NCBI GenBank assembly: GCA_021739765.1
Contig: JAIPBD010000008.1
Location: 123,876 to 187,875, forward strand
Direction of reading: 5' to 3'
Length of the DNA: 64,000 bases
From: Melioribacteraceae bacterium
GTDB lineage: Bacteria; Bacteroidota; Ignavibacteria; Ignavibacteriales; Melioribacteraceae
Below are positions 18,631 through 27,997 of the stretch, in pieces. Numbering within the stretch: position 1 is the first letter of the stretch; the number at the start of each line of letters is the position of its first letter. The notes beneath the pieces were generated by a model, which ran no database searches, was not told where the DNA came from, and was given only the letters and a program-made list of their open reading frames with translations. Position numbers and translations under genes: made by a program.

Positions 18631-19310
18631 GTTTAATTAAAAAAACTATTTCAAAAGTAGAAGATATAGAAAATAAAATAAAAGATATATACACTATAAC
18701 TCTTTCAACAAGGAAGAAAATTAAATATAAACCTGGTCAGTTTCTTCATCTCTCTTTGGAACAGTATGATCCTTCATTCCCTTGGCCCGAATCTAGATGT
18801 TTTAGTTTTCAATCCAGTCCTTCCGATGAACTTTTGAAAATTACTTACTCTGTTAAAGGAGCATTCACTCAAAGAATGAGTAATACTCTCTCCATCGGGG
18901 ATGAAATATGGTTGAAATTACCTTACGGTGATCTTTTTCAAAGAGGTCATTCTCTTGATAATTGTGTTTTTATTGCGGGAGGCACCGGGGTTTCACCTTT
19001 TCTTTCCCTTTTTAACAGTTCTGAATTTGTGGAATATCATAATCCCAGATTATATATAGGTTTTCGAGGAAAAGAATACAATTTATTCGAAAACAATTTT
19101 GAAAGAGCAAAAAATATAAATGATTCTTTAGAGATTAATTATTTTTATGAATCAATAAATGGTATTTTAGATATCGATAGTATTTTGAAGGAAAACGGAC
19201 CACAAACCTATTTTATTTCTGGTCCTCCTCTTATGATCAAAAAATTCAAAAATTATTTAACCGAGTCAGGTGTTCCAGAAAATAAAATTTTAATTGACGA
19301 ATGGGAATAG
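18627..19310 (+). CDS. FNR-type reductase for the 3-dehydrase (RfbI/AscD-like, no ferredoxin domain)
   Basis: A 227-residue flavin-dependent NAD(P)H reductase, predicted to pass electrons to RfbH. The FAD-binding motif RCFSFQSSP starts at residue 57 and the pyridine-nucleotide motif GGTGVSPF at 118. Known E3 partners (RfbI/AscD/DdhD) are about 330 residues and start with a plant-type [2Fe-2S] ferredoxin domain. That domain and its cysteines are absent here. Coupling with rfbH (4-nt overlap) argues for the E3 role, in which case another ferredoxin, or direct transfer, would be needed. Confidence 0.8.
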   Translation: MSLIKKTISKVEDIENKIKDIYTITLSTRKKIKYKPGQFLHLSLEQYDPSFPWPESRCFSFQSSPSDELLKITYSVKGAFTQRMSNTLSIGDEIWLKLPYGDLFQRGHSLDNCVFIAGGTGVSPFLSLFNSSEFVEYHNPRLYIGFRGKEYNLFENNFERAKNINDSLEINYFYESINGILDIDSILKENGPQTYFISGPPLMIKKFKNYLTESGVPENKILIDEWE

Positions 19311-19311
19311 C

Positions 19312-19866
19312 TTGAATATCTCTCAGCTTTCGATTACTGATTTATTTCTGATCGAAAATTTTTGTTATGATGACAATCGTGGTAATTTTGTAAAAAATTA
19401 TAATAAAGAAATCTTTTCTAAAATGAAAATCAACTTCTCATTAGCTGAGACTTACTATTCAGTTTCCGCAAAAAACGTGATTCGCGGTATGCATTTCCAG
19501 TTGCCTCCTTTTCAACATTCAAAAATAATATCCGTTGTTCAGGGTAGAATCTTGGATGTAATTATTGATTTGAGGAAAAATTCTCCTACATATTTGAGAA
19601 TAGAATCTTTGAATCTTTCCGAGAATGTAAATTCTTTATTTATTCCACCTGGATGTGCGCATGGGTTTAGATCTTTACAAAATAACTCTATTGTGCTTTA
19701 TCAACAGTCGACCATTCATTCCAAGACACATGATTCTGGCATCCGTTGGAATTCAATTGGATTTGATTGGGAGATTGATGAACCAATCATTTCGGAAAAA
19801 GATAGATTTCTACAAGAGCTCAATAAATTTAATACACCTTTTATATACAAGGAAAATATTCAATGA
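19312..19866 (+). CDS. RmlC-family nucleotide-sugar 5-(or 3,5-)epimerase
   Basis: A cupin-fold epimerase of 184 residues. RGMHFQ carries the catalytic base (His-61 from this start); Lys-71, PPGCAHGF and DSGIRWNSIGFDW also match the RmlC family. RmlA, RmlB and RmlD are absent, and the gene follows RfbF-G-H and the reductase. A CDP-3,6-dideoxy-4-keto-hexose C5 epimerase like AscE of ascarylose synthesis is therefore likelier than dTDP-rhamnose synthesis. The TTG at 19312, two bases after the previous stop and preceded by GGGAA, is preferred over the TTG at 19294. Confidence 0.8.
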   Translation: MNISQLSITDLFLIENFCYDDNRGNFVKNYNKEIFSKMKINFSLAETYYSVSAKNVIRGMHFQLPPFQHSKIISVVQGRILDVIIDLRKNSPTYLRIESLNLSENVNSLFIPPGCAHGFRSLQNNSIVLYQQSTIHSKTHDSGIRWNSIGFDWEIDEPIISEKDRFLQELNKFNTPFIYKENIQ

Positions 19867-21008
19867 ATATCAGATTATTCAAACCTAGTGTTGGAAAAGA
19901 AGAGCTTGGAGAACTACAACATGTTTTTGATAGACAATGGTTAGGATTAGGCCCAACAGTTTCTAAGTTTGAAACTGAATGGTCTAGATATATCAATGTA
20001 AATGAATCAGTAGGTGTGAATTCCGCCACGGCTGCTCTTCATTTGGCGTTAACGGCATTCAATTTCCCTAAAGGGAAAAAAGTGCTTGTGCCGGCAATTA
20101 CTTTTGTTTCAACTGCTTCAGCTGTAATTTACAATGACTTAGAACCAATTTTTGTTGATGTAAATGAAGACACTGCGTCAATTTCAATTTCTGATCTTGA
20201 AAAAAAATATACTAAAGATTGCGTAGCTATCATTCCTGTCCACAATGGCGGTTACCCGGCTAGTATGGAGAAAATAATTGAATTTGCAAGAATTAATAAT
20301 CTAAAGGTAATTGAGGATTGTGCTCATTGTGCCGGAGGTGATTACAATGGGAAGAAATTGGGCACTTGGGGTGACATTGGTTGTTTTAGTTTTGAAGAAA
20401 AAAAGTGTATGACAACTGGCGATGGTGGAATGATTTCTTCAGATGATTCCGAACTTATCAGCCCTTTGCGAGCTCACCGATGGATCGGAATAGATAAAGA
20501 CACTTGGCGAAGAAATATGTCTAACAATGATGATAGAAATTCCGACCCTATGCATTGGCATTATGAAATTTCAGTTTTGGGCTACAAATATAATATGAAT
20601 GATATAGCTGCTGCAATAGGTCTAGCACAGCTAAAAAAATTAGATTCCATGAATGAGGCCAGAAGGAAAATTATTGAGAAGTATTTAGTCGGCATTAAGA
20701 ATCTGAATCATATCAAACCAATATTTCCTTACAGTCTCGACTCGAATGAGGCCTATTGGTTTTTTGGGATTCGGACGCAAATGCGTGACGAACTTATAGT
20801 TTATCTAAATAGTAAGGGAATCGCTAATGGTGTTCATTTTTATCCGATACCTTTGCACCCTTACTTTAAAAAATATGATAATGGTTGTGATATTTCTAAA
20901 AAAATTTGGAAAGAATTTATTACACTTCCATCCCATGTCGACTTAACAGACGAGGAAATACAATATGTCCTAGAACATCTTAGTAAATTCGAAAAAAAGA
21001 ATTTTTGA
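19863..21008 (+). CDS. DegT/DnrJ/EryC1 sugar aminotransferase
   Basis: PLP-dependent aminotransferase of 381 residues that would aminate a keto-sugar nucleotide. The PLP lysine is Lys-181 in EEKKCMTTGDGG, with the upstream VIEDCAHCAGG Asp motif and NMNDIAAAIG typical of the fold. It overlaps the preceding epimerase by 4 nt. No keto-reductase (AscF/RfbJ type) is adjacent, so it may act on C4 of the CDP-3,6-dideoxy-4-keto sugar, giving a 4-amino-3,4,6-trideoxyhexose. That substrate assignment is inference from order. Confidence 0.85.
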   Translation: MNIRLFKPSVGKEELGELQHVFDRQWLGLGPTVSKFETEWSRYINVNESVGVNSATAALHLALTAFNFPKGKKVLVPAITFVSTASAVIYNDLEPIFVDVNEDTASISISDLEKKYTKDCVAIIPVHNGGYPASMEKIIEFARINNLKVIEDCAHCAGGDYNGKKLGTWGDIGCFSFEEKKCMTTGDGGMISSDDSELISPLRAHRWIGIDKDTWRRNMSNNDDRNSDPMHWHYEISVLGYKYNMNDIAAAIGLAQLKKLDSMNEARRKIIEKYLVGIKNLNHIKPIFPYSLDSNEAYWFFGIRTQMRDELIVYLNSKGIANGVHFYPIPLHPYFKKYDNGCDISKKIWKEFITLPSHVDLTDEEIQYVLEHLSKFEKKNF

Positions 21009-21016
21009 ATAGCCTA

Positions 21017-21955
21017 ATGAAGATTGAAAAAGAGCGTGATTTTTCAAAAATAACAGATTTTCTGCATAACAATTTTTCTTCTCCGACACATTGGCCTGAT
21101 TGGAACCTTGTTATTAGTAGTTATTTTAATACTGAGTTCTATTATTTAGTTGCGATTGAAAATGCTGAAATTATAGGAGTATGTCCAATTCATTTATTGC
21201 AGAATGGATTTCTTAAAAATTCTTATTCTGGACAGTTTCATTTTATTCCTTTTGGTGGTTGGATTTTTAAGAGAAAAGTTAAACTTTCAAAAAATTTTTT
21301 CCCTCTTGACTTTTTCTCGAGTTATAAAACTTTCAGCCTTCCGTCAATAGCAGAATTTGGTAGTGATTATGGTAATTTCTCTTATATTCAGAAAAAAACG
21401 CTGATTGTTGATCTCAATAAAGAGATTCAGTCAATTTGGAAAGAAGATATTCACTCTAAACGTAGAAATATGATTAGAAAGGCAGAAAATAAACAAATAG
21501 ATATTCAAATAAATCAAGATTTTAACAATTTTTATCGGATCTACGAAGAAGCAACTATCAGATCTCAACTTTCTATTCTTCCTAAAGAATTTTTCAAAGA
21601 GTTATTTGTAAAAGCTCAAAATATTGGTTTTGATATTCTAACGGCAGAACTTGAGGGGCAAACTTTAGCAAATATTGTTATATCTTACGATAAATTTTAC
21701 TCAATTTATTGGCTAGGCAATAATGCAAATGGAGTTCCAAATTTAGGACAAGGCGAACTATTACAATTTGAAGCAATTAAACTTATGAAATCCAAAGGTT
21801 GCCGATATTATGATCTATGCTATATTGAAAAAGATGAACTACCACATATTTATAAATTCAAAAATGGTTTCACTAAATCTGAAGTAGATGTGCCTTTAAT
21901 CTTAAACAAAAGTTTTTTATATAAAGTCTATAATAAAGCGATGAAATGGTTTTAG
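21017..21955 (+). CDS. FemAB/GNAT-like acyl- or aminoacyltransferase
   Basis: About 312 residues. The second half (residues 140-300) resembles the FemAB-related GNAT fold (Acetyltransf_6, PF13480): basic KRRNMIRKAENK, then GQTLANIVISYDKFYSIYWLGN, and a final CRYYDLCYI...HIYKFKNGF. FemAB proteins attach amino acids from tRNA; PF13480 members use acyl-CoA. Following directly on an aminotransferase, it could acylate the new amino group. The ATG at 21017 is favoured over the TTG at 21005 that overlaps the previous stop. Confidence 0.7.
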   Translation: MKIEKERDFSKITDFLHNNFSSPTHWPDWNLVISSYFNTEFYYLVAIENAEIIGVCPIHLLQNGFLKNSYSGQFHFIPFGGWIFKRKVKLSKNFFPLDFFSSYKTFSLPSIAEFGSDYGNFSYIQKKTLIVDLNKEIQSIWKEDIHSKRRNMIRKAENKQIDIQINQDFNNFYRIYEEATIRSQLSILPKEFFKELFVKAQNIGFDILTAELEGQTLANIVISYDKFYSIYWLGNNANGVPNLGQGELLQFEAIKLMKSKGCRYYDLCYIEKDELPHIYKFKNGFTKSEVDVPLILNKSFLYKVYNKAMKWF

Positions 21956-22602
21956 GTTTTTATAAATATATTTTTAAAACAAAAGTATCACAATCGATTC
22001 TTAAATATAAATACCGAGTGAAAAATCAGATAGGTAGACACGTATATTTATCTCCAGATATTAAAATTGGGACTAATTGTCAAGTTCGGGATTATGCAAC
22101 TCTTGGTCCAAAAGTAATCTTAGCTAATAACATAATAATAGGAAGTTATGCAAAAATTAATAACATCAGTATTGGGGACAATAGTCATATTGAAACGGGT
22201 GTTATATGCACTGGATACGGCGAAGGGAAGATTGAAATAGGAAGGGAAAGTTATATAGGGGTCTATAATATTTTAGATTGGAGCAGTAAAATCTCTATTG
22301 GAAATTACGTTCATATTGCTGGTCCTTCTACTGGTATTTGGACTCATAGTTCTGTTGGTCAAGCAATTACCGGTTTGAGTCTCAGAAATAAAGACCCCAA
22401 ATATAGACCAACTGCACAAATTTCTATTCAAGATAATGTATACATAGGTGGAAACTGCACAATTTATCCTGGAATAACTATTGGTCACCATTCAATTGTA
22501 ACACCAAATTCTGTAGTCACTAAGGACATTAAACCATATTCAATGGTTGGAGGAGTTCCTGCAAAGTTTATCAAAAATATTTATGATGAATATTTTAATT
22601 GA
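21946..22602 (+). CDS. Left-handed beta-helix acetyltransferase
   Basis: A 218-residue protein with hexapeptide repeats from about residue 35 to 205 and the closing VVTKDIKPYSMVGGVPAKFIK common to NeuD/VatD-like O- or N-acetyltransferases. A 10-nt overlap with the preceding gene indicates coupling. Coming after an aminotransferase and a FemAB-like gene, it may acetylate the same sugar. A spacer of about 200 bp follows, the largest in the interior run. Confidence 0.8.
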   Translation: MVLGFYKYIFKTKVSQSILKYKYRVKNQIGRHVYLSPDIKIGTNCQVRDYATLGPKVILANNIIIGSYAKINNISIGDNSHIETGVICTGYGEGKIEIGRESYIGVYNILDWSSKISIGNYVHIAGPSTGIWTHSSVGQAITGLSLRNKDPKYRPTAQISIQDNVYIGGNCTIYPGITIGHHSIVTPNSVVTKDIKPYSMVGGVPAKFIKNIYDEYFN

Positions 22603-22803
22603 AATTATTGAGTAATCGGATTTCACTTCTTTGGGTAGTAGTCTTCACCTCAATTGAGTTCCTAATATCGTCCTACACATTGTTAATTTATACAGCCTGT
22701 AGAAAAATTGTTTTCCTACTAAAGTGACAAGAAATCAACTTAAATTCGCTAAAATTAGTAATAGAAAAGACCAAACTAACCTGATTTGACCTTAATTTGT
22801 AAT

Positions 22804-23736
22804 ATGCATAATACTCCAAAAGTCATCGTGATTATTCTTTCTTATAACGGTAAAGAATTACTGGATGAAGCCGTTTCATCCTACCAAAGCAATAACTATC
22901 CGAATTTTGAAATCATCGTTCTTGACAATGGTTCAATAGATGATACTTATAGCTGGATGGGACAAAATTTTCCGGAAATTGAAGTTTTAAGGACTGAGAT
23001 CAATCTGGGATATTCTGGAGGCCTTAACTTTGGCATGAACTATGCGTTTAGCGAAAGATCAGCAGAATACGTATTGATAACAAATAATGACGTTAGAGCA
23101 GATATAAATGTCATTAGCTCTTTAGTTGAAACTGCAACATCCTTTTCCGATTGTGGTTTTGTGATTGGGAAGGTTTACTATTACGATAATCCCAAAATTT
23201 TACAAACAGTTGGTAAAAAAAGCGATCCAATCCGGTGGAACGGTGGGCATATAGGCAATCGCGAATTTGATAATGGCCAGTATGAAACTATTGAGACGAG
23301 AGATTGGTGTGATGATATATATTGGTTAGTTAAAAAAGAATTATATGAAAAAACCGGTGGCTATGATACTACTTTTTTCTTGCAATCGGAAGATTATGAT
23401 TGGCAAGCACGAGCAAAAAAAATAGGTTTTAGAATCTATTATACTCCTAATGCTAGACTTTGGCATAAGGACAGTTTTACAATCGGTCAACAATCTGCAA
23501 TTAAGTATTATTACAACGTGCGTAATCCGATGATAGTTATTTTAAAGCACCGTGAACCTAAATATTTTAAAAAATATTTCTGGTTGCATTTCCGAAAAGA
23601 TGTAATTCTTACGTCGATAAAAATATTAATTAAATCTGGCGAAATAAAAAAATCATATTTTATTTGGAAGGGTTTTCTGTCTGGAGTTCGTTGGGGATTT
23701 AAAAATAAACTATTCTCAGTTCGCCATTTTATTTAA
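22804..23736 (+). CDS. Family 2 glycosyltransferase (rhamnosyltransferase-like)
   Basis: A 310-residue GT-A enzyme. VIVIILSYNGKELLDEA opens the nucleotide-binding half, LDNGS is conserved, and LITNNDVRAD stands in for the DXD metal site. QSEDYDWQARAKKIGF contains the acceptor-side ED motif of WbbL-like enzymes. The C-terminal third is basic and amphipathic, suggesting membrane association. The ATG at 22804 begins at the conserved strand; an upstream TTG at 22786 is less likely. Confidence 0.85.
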   Translation: MHNTPKVIVIILSYNGKELLDEAVSSYQSNNYPNFEIIVLDNGSIDDTYSWMGQNFPEIEVLRTEINLGYSGGLNFGMNYAFSERSAEYVLITNNDVRADINVISSLVETATSFSDCGFVIGKVYYYDNPKILQTVGKKSDPIRWNGGHIGNREFDNGQYETIETRDWCDDIYWLVKKELYEKTGGYDTTFFLQSEDYDWQARAKKIGFRIYYTPNARLWHKDSFTIGQQSAIKYYYNVRNPMIVILKHREPKYFKKYFWLHFRKDVILTSIKILIKSGEIKKSYFIWKGFLSGVRWGFKNKLFSVRHFI

Positions 23737-23766
23737 TGATAATAATTTATAAGTTGATGAGGTAAT

Positions 23767-25062
23767 ATGGTCATTTCAATTTTTGGGTTAGGATATGTAG
23801 GGTGTATTAGTCTTGCTTGTTTAGCTGATATGGGATTTAACGTAATTGGAGTTGATATAGTTGAGGAAAAGGTCAATTTGATCAATAGTGGTAAATCTAC
23901 AGTCGTTGAGGAGCAAGTTGAAGAATTAATAGAAAAAAATAGGAATAAAATTGAGGCAACGGTGAATACGGAATTGGCGTTTTCGCGTTCCGATGTTTCT
24001 TTTATTTGTGTTCCGACTCCAAATGAAAATAACGGTGCATTGGATTTATCTTATTTGAGAAATGTAATATCTCAGATTGCTCAATCAATAAAATTAAGTC
24101 AGAAGTTTCATACTGTAGTAATTCGAAGTACTGTCCCTCCGGGAACTAACAGAGAAATGTGTTCGTTAATTGAGCAGATTTCTTCTAAAAAAAGTGGCGT
24201 TGATTTTGGAGTAGTATCCAACCCAGAATTTTTACGGGAAGGATCTGCAGTAAAAGACTTTTTCAATCCTCCATATACATTAATAGCGTCTGAATCTGAA
24301 CTTGCCTTGGCAGCGTTAAAGCAAATTTATTCACATTTAAATGCTGAAATTATTGTCTCAAAATTAGAAGTCGCAGAAATTTTGAAATATGTTAATAATA
24401 CATTTCATGCGTTAAAGATATCATTCGCCAATGAAATAGGAAATATTTGTAATTCCTTGAAAATTGACTCGCATGAGCTAATGGATATTTTTTGTAAAGA
24501 TGAAAAATTGAATATCTCAAGCGCTTATCTTCGGCCCGGATTTGCATATGGTGGGTCATGTCTTCCTAAAGATTTGTCGGCACTTTGCGAACTCTCCCGA
24601 AGAAATTACCTTCGGACGCCTGTTATTGATTCTGTTTCTGTCAGCAATGGCTTTCAAGTTAGTCGTGCAATCAAAATTGTTGAGCAATTCAAAAAAAGGA
24701 CTATCGGATTTTTAGGTATTTCATTCAAAACCGGAACAGATGATTTAAGAAATAGTCCTTTATTAGATATAGTAGAGTACTGTCTTGGAAAGGGATACAA
24801 TGTATTAGTATATGATAATAATATTAATTTATCGTTAATATCTGGTAAAAATAAAGAATATTTGAATTCTAAATTACCTCATATACAGAAATTGTTATCT
24901 GATAGTTTATTAACCGTAATTCAAAGTTCTGAGATATTGGTAATTGGTAATAAAAATGTTGAGTTCGAAGAAATAAAATTAAGTCAAAATAAATCTATTT
25001 TAGATTTAATCAGAGTTCCTGAATTAGAAAATATACCTGGATATCATGGTGTCAATTGGTAA
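23767..25062 (+). CDS. GDP-mannose 6-dehydrogenase-like (AlgD family)
   Basis: NAD-dependent nucleotide-sugar dehydrogenase of 431 residues. IFGLGYVG at residues 5-12 binds NAD. The catalytic cysteine is Cys-265 in YLRPGFAYGGSCLPKDLSAL, the form typical of AlgD rather than UDP-glucose dehydrogenase. GISFKTGTDDLRNSPLLD is in the C-terminal domain. The likely product is GDP-mannuronate; no mannose-1-phosphate guanylyltransferase of the classical type is nearby, so the GDP-mannose supply would be elsewhere. Confidence 0.82.
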   Translation: MVISIFGLGYVGCISLACLADMGFNVIGVDIVEEKVNLINSGKSTVVEEQVEELIEKNRNKIEATVNTELAFSRSDVSFICVPTPNENNGALDLSYLRNVISQIAQSIKLSQKFHTVVIRSTVPPGTNREMCSLIEQISSKKSGVDFGVVSNPEFLREGSAVKDFFNPPYTLIASESELALAALKQIYSHLNAEIIVSKLEVAEILKYVNNTFHALKISFANEIGNICNSLKIDSHELMDIFCKDEKLNISSAYLRPGFAYGGSCLPKDLSALCELSRRNYLRTPVIDSVSVSNGFQVSRAIKIVEQFKKRTIGFLGISFKTGTDDLRNSPLLDIVEYCLGKGYNVLVYDNNINLSLISGKNKEYLNSKLPHIQKLLSDSLLTVIQSSEILVIGNKNVEFEEIKLSQNKSILDLIRVPELENIPGYHGVNW

Positions 25063-26239
25063 AAAAATATTATTAGTTTATCCATCCTCATTATTTCCAA
25101 TTAAAATGATGAGTCAAAAGCATACTTTCAACTTAATAAAAGTGTTAAATCAATCACATCATCTTGATGTTGTAACATTTGTGAAAACAGAATCTGAGCT
25201 TCTAAAAAATAAAAATGAATTGCGAGGCTATTGCACAAACTATTTTCCTATGTTCGATGGTAGAAGAAAATATACCAAAATAATTAAGTTCGCCATAAAT
25301 AGTTTTTATTCGTTTATTTCAGGAATACCCAATCAATATTATTATATAAACAGCAGTAATGTTCATCGGTTCTTGCTCGAAAAGGTTAATAATGAGAAAT
25401 ATGATATAGTTCATATAGAGTTTTGGCAGTTGGGTGATTTTTTTAATCGTCTGCCAAAAGAAATTTATAAAGTCATTAATACTCATGGATTACAATATTT
25501 AGAGTATGAATTAAGCCGTGCTTCAATTAGAATAATAGAAGCAATAAAAAAAAAAGAATTAAAAGTACTCTGCGATAGCGATTTGGTTATTACTCCTAAC
25601 GAATTAAGTTCCATAGGAATTAGTGAAGTTATTACAAAAAATATTAATCATTTTCGGATGAAGGTTGGATTTGACCTTAAAGATATGCTTTCTTTTGGCT
25701 ATCACCCAAGGGGCAAAACTATAGTGTTCTATGGAAATTTGCAGAGTAAACAAAATGTACAGGCCTTTTTTAGATTGTACCGAAACATACTTCCTAAAAT
25801 ACGATTCCAAGTTCGGGATGTAAAATTAATAGTTGTCGGTGCAAATCCTACAAAGGAAATTCAAGAGCTTCACGACAACAAATCAGTTCTAATTTATGGA
25901 TATGTTGAAGATATCAAACCAGTTTTATGTTCCGCTACTTTAGCTATTATCCCTCTTGAGATTGGGGTCGGATTTAGGGGAAGAGTTATTGAGTTAATGG
26001 CGCTAGGAGTTCCAGTCATCGGTACACATAATGCTCTAGACTCAATTGAACTCGAAAATGGAAAAGACGGATTTATAGCAGATTCTAATGATGAACTAAT
26101 AGAAATTGCTGTGAATCTGATTACTGATCAAGAATTACACAATAAAATATCTGTTAACGGCAGAGAATTTGTTAAAAACAACTATACTTTTGATCAAACA
26201 TTTAAGCAATTATCAATTCATTATTCAGAACTAAGTTGA
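25046..26239 (+). CDS. Family 4 glycosyltransferase
   Basis: GT-B enzyme of 397 residues. The C-terminal half shows FYGNLQSKQN, VGANPTKEIQEL, GYVEDIKPVL and the motif PLEIGVGFRGRVIELMALGVPVIGT, which supplies the nucleotide-sugar binding Glu. It overlaps the dehydrogenase gene by 17 nt. Such members often occur in exopolysaccharide loci. Donor and acceptor are not predictable. Confidence 0.85.
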   Translation: MVSIGKKILLVYPSSLFPIKMMSQKHTFNLIKVLNQSHHLDVVTFVKTESELLKNKNELRGYCTNYFPMFDGRRKYTKIIKFAINSFYSFISGIPNQYYYINSSNVHRFLLEKVNNEKYDIVHIEFWQLGDFFNRLPKEIYKVINTHGLQYLEYELSRASIRIIEAIKKKELKVLCDSDLVITPNELSSIGISEVITKNINHFRMKVGFDLKDMLSFGYHPRGKTIVFYGNLQSKQNVQAFFRLYRNILPKIRFQVRDVKLIVVGANPTKEIQELHDNKSVLIYGYVEDIKPVLCSATLAIIPLEIGVGFRGRVIELMALGVPVIGTHNALDSIELENGKDGFIADSNDELIEIAVNLITDQELHNKISVNGREFVKNNYTFDQTFKQLSIHYSELS

Positions 26240-26246
26240 TTGTCAT

Positions 26247-27983
26247 ATGTGCGGTATTGTATCTATTCTAAATAAAGAGAATTACTCAAAAAGTCACGAT
26301 CTTGAAGGAATTCTTCTAAAGATGTTGGAATCTATGAAGCATCGGGGACCGGATAATTCTGGTTCAGAAAGAATTGCTGAGAACATATATTTTGGGCACA
26401 ATAGACTTTCAATTATCGATCTTGATCATAATGCAAATCAACCAATGTGGGACTCTACAAACCAAATATGCATTACATTTAACGGTGAAATTTATAACTA
26501 TCAAGATATTCGCAAGAAGCTACAAATTAATTACGAATTCTTAAATAATTCTGATACTGAAGTTATATTGAATCTTTACCTTGAACACGGTGTGCATAGC
26601 TTTGAAAAACTAGACGGTATTTTCTCATTTGTTCTTTATGATTCTAGGAAAAGCAAAATATATGCTGTCCGAGATAGAGTTGGTAAGAAACCATTATATT
26701 ACTATGAAGATGCATTAAACCTGATTTTTGTTTCAGAGTTGAAGGCTTTTAGTAAATATCCCTTTTTTACTCCATTACTAAATTATGAAACACTTGACTA
26801 TTGTTTGTCTTTTAATTATTCACCCGACCTCTCTATTTTTAGCAATGTAAAAATGTTAGAATCGGGTCACTATCTTGAATACGACCTGATAAACAAACAA
26901 CTTAACAATAACCAGTACTTTAATATTTTGAATTACATTGATCCGGATAAGTACTTTGAAAATGTTAAGGCCTCTGAATCAGCCATAGTCGAAGAATTTA
27001 CTCATAACCTTAAACTAGCTGTTAAAAAAAGGTTAATATCTGACGTTCCAGTGTGTAGTATAAATTCAGGGGGATTGGACTCTTCACTCATTTCAGCAAT
27101 TGCGCTGGAATATTCCCCGAATCTTGAATTATTTCATGTGAATGTGGTAAATAATTCTGAGAAGGAATATGCTAAAAAACTAGCTGAGTACAAAAATGTA
27201 AATATGGAAGTGATTAATATTGATGCAGATATTTATAATGAATATTACGAAGAAGCTATACTGCAATATGAGTATTATTTGGTACATCCAAATAGTGTCG
27301 CACTTTTTATGTTATCAAAATTCATAAAAGAAAAAGGATACAAAGTAGTTTTGGGTGGAGAAGCAGCTGATGAATTGTTTGGTGGATATTCGCATCAAAA
27401 TTCTCTTCAGAAAATTCATAGATTTAGGAAAAAATATAACATAAATGATAGATTACAATCATTAATTCATAAGTACGTTACTAATCCATTAATTCCTGGA
27501 ATGAGAAATAGTGTTTCTCATTCTTTAAATGGTCAATTAAAATCAAACCAGGAAATTAGTTATCTTGAAAGGCTGGAGCGTCGATTTGAACATCTTGGTG
27601 CGAATGATGCAAAGTTTAGAGCTTTTCTTCTGCATGATTATTTTCGATATCTTCAACCACTTTTTTTGCGCGGAGATAAGATGTTTATGGGGAATAGTGT
27701 AGAATTGAGGTTACCTTTTGCAGATATAGACTTGATTAAATTCAGTTTAAATCTTCCACTTAGATACTTGAATAACAAATTCTTGATCAAAAAATCCGCC
27801 GAGAATTTTCTTCCAAGTGAAATAATATATAGGCGAAAAAAGGGATTTCCGGTTCATTATAAACTCAAATGTAATACTACTTTAAATCATTTTAATCAGC
27901 TCTCTGGTTTAAACCAAGGTAATATTCAAGTAATCCATTCAGTTGATAGGTTTCTATCTAACTATTTCGCAAATTTTTCATAA
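26247..27983 (+). CDS. asnB: Glutamine-hydrolysing asparagine synthetase family amidotransferase
   Basis: 578 residues with both AsnB domains. The N-terminal Ntn glutaminase has the nucleophile Cys-2 (MCGIVSI), RGPDNSG, HNRLSIIDL and NGEIYNY. The synthetase domain carries the ATP PP-loop SGGLDSS at residues 274-280. A free-standing asparagine synthetase is possible. Inside a polysaccharide locus with uronic-acid genes (WbpA, AlgD-like, GlcA epimerase), amidation of a hexuronic acid, as proposed for WbpS-like proteins, is more attractive. Two further AsnB-like genes lie in the same run. Confidence 0.88.
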   Translation: MCGIVSILNKENYSKSHDLEGILLKMLESMKHRGPDNSGSERIAENIYFGHNRLSIIDLDHNANQPMWDSTNQICITFNGEIYNYQDIRKKLQINYEFLNNSDTEVILNLYLEHGVHSFEKLDGIFSFVLYDSRKSKIYAVRDRVGKKPLYYYEDALNLIFVSELKAFSKYPFFTPLLNYETLDYCLSFNYSPDLSIFSNVKMLESGHYLEYDLINKQLNNNQYFNILNYIDPDKYFENVKASESAIVEEFTHNLKLAVKKRLISDVPVCSINSGGLDSSLISAIALEYSPNLELFHVNVVNNSEKEYAKKLAEYKNVNMEVINIDADIYNEYYEEAILQYEYYLVHPNSVALFMLSKFIKEKGYKVVLGGEAADELFGGYSHQNSLQKIHRFRKKYNINDRLQSLIHKYVTNPLIPGMRNSVSHSLNGQLKSNQEISYLERLERRFEHLGANDAKFRAFLLHDYFRYLQPLFLRGDKMFMGNSVELRLPFADIDLIKFSLNLPLRYLNNKFLIKKSAENFLPSEIIYRRKKGFPVHYKLKCNTTLNHFNQLSGLNQGNIQVIHSVDRFLSNYFANFS

Positions 27984-27997
27984 TCTAATTGGTTATA

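Noticed and set aside
19312-19866. dTDP-rhamnose synthesis (RmlC)
   Set aside because: No RmlA, RmlB or RmlD accompany it and it is embedded in the CDP-sugar set, so an AscE-like role is more likely.
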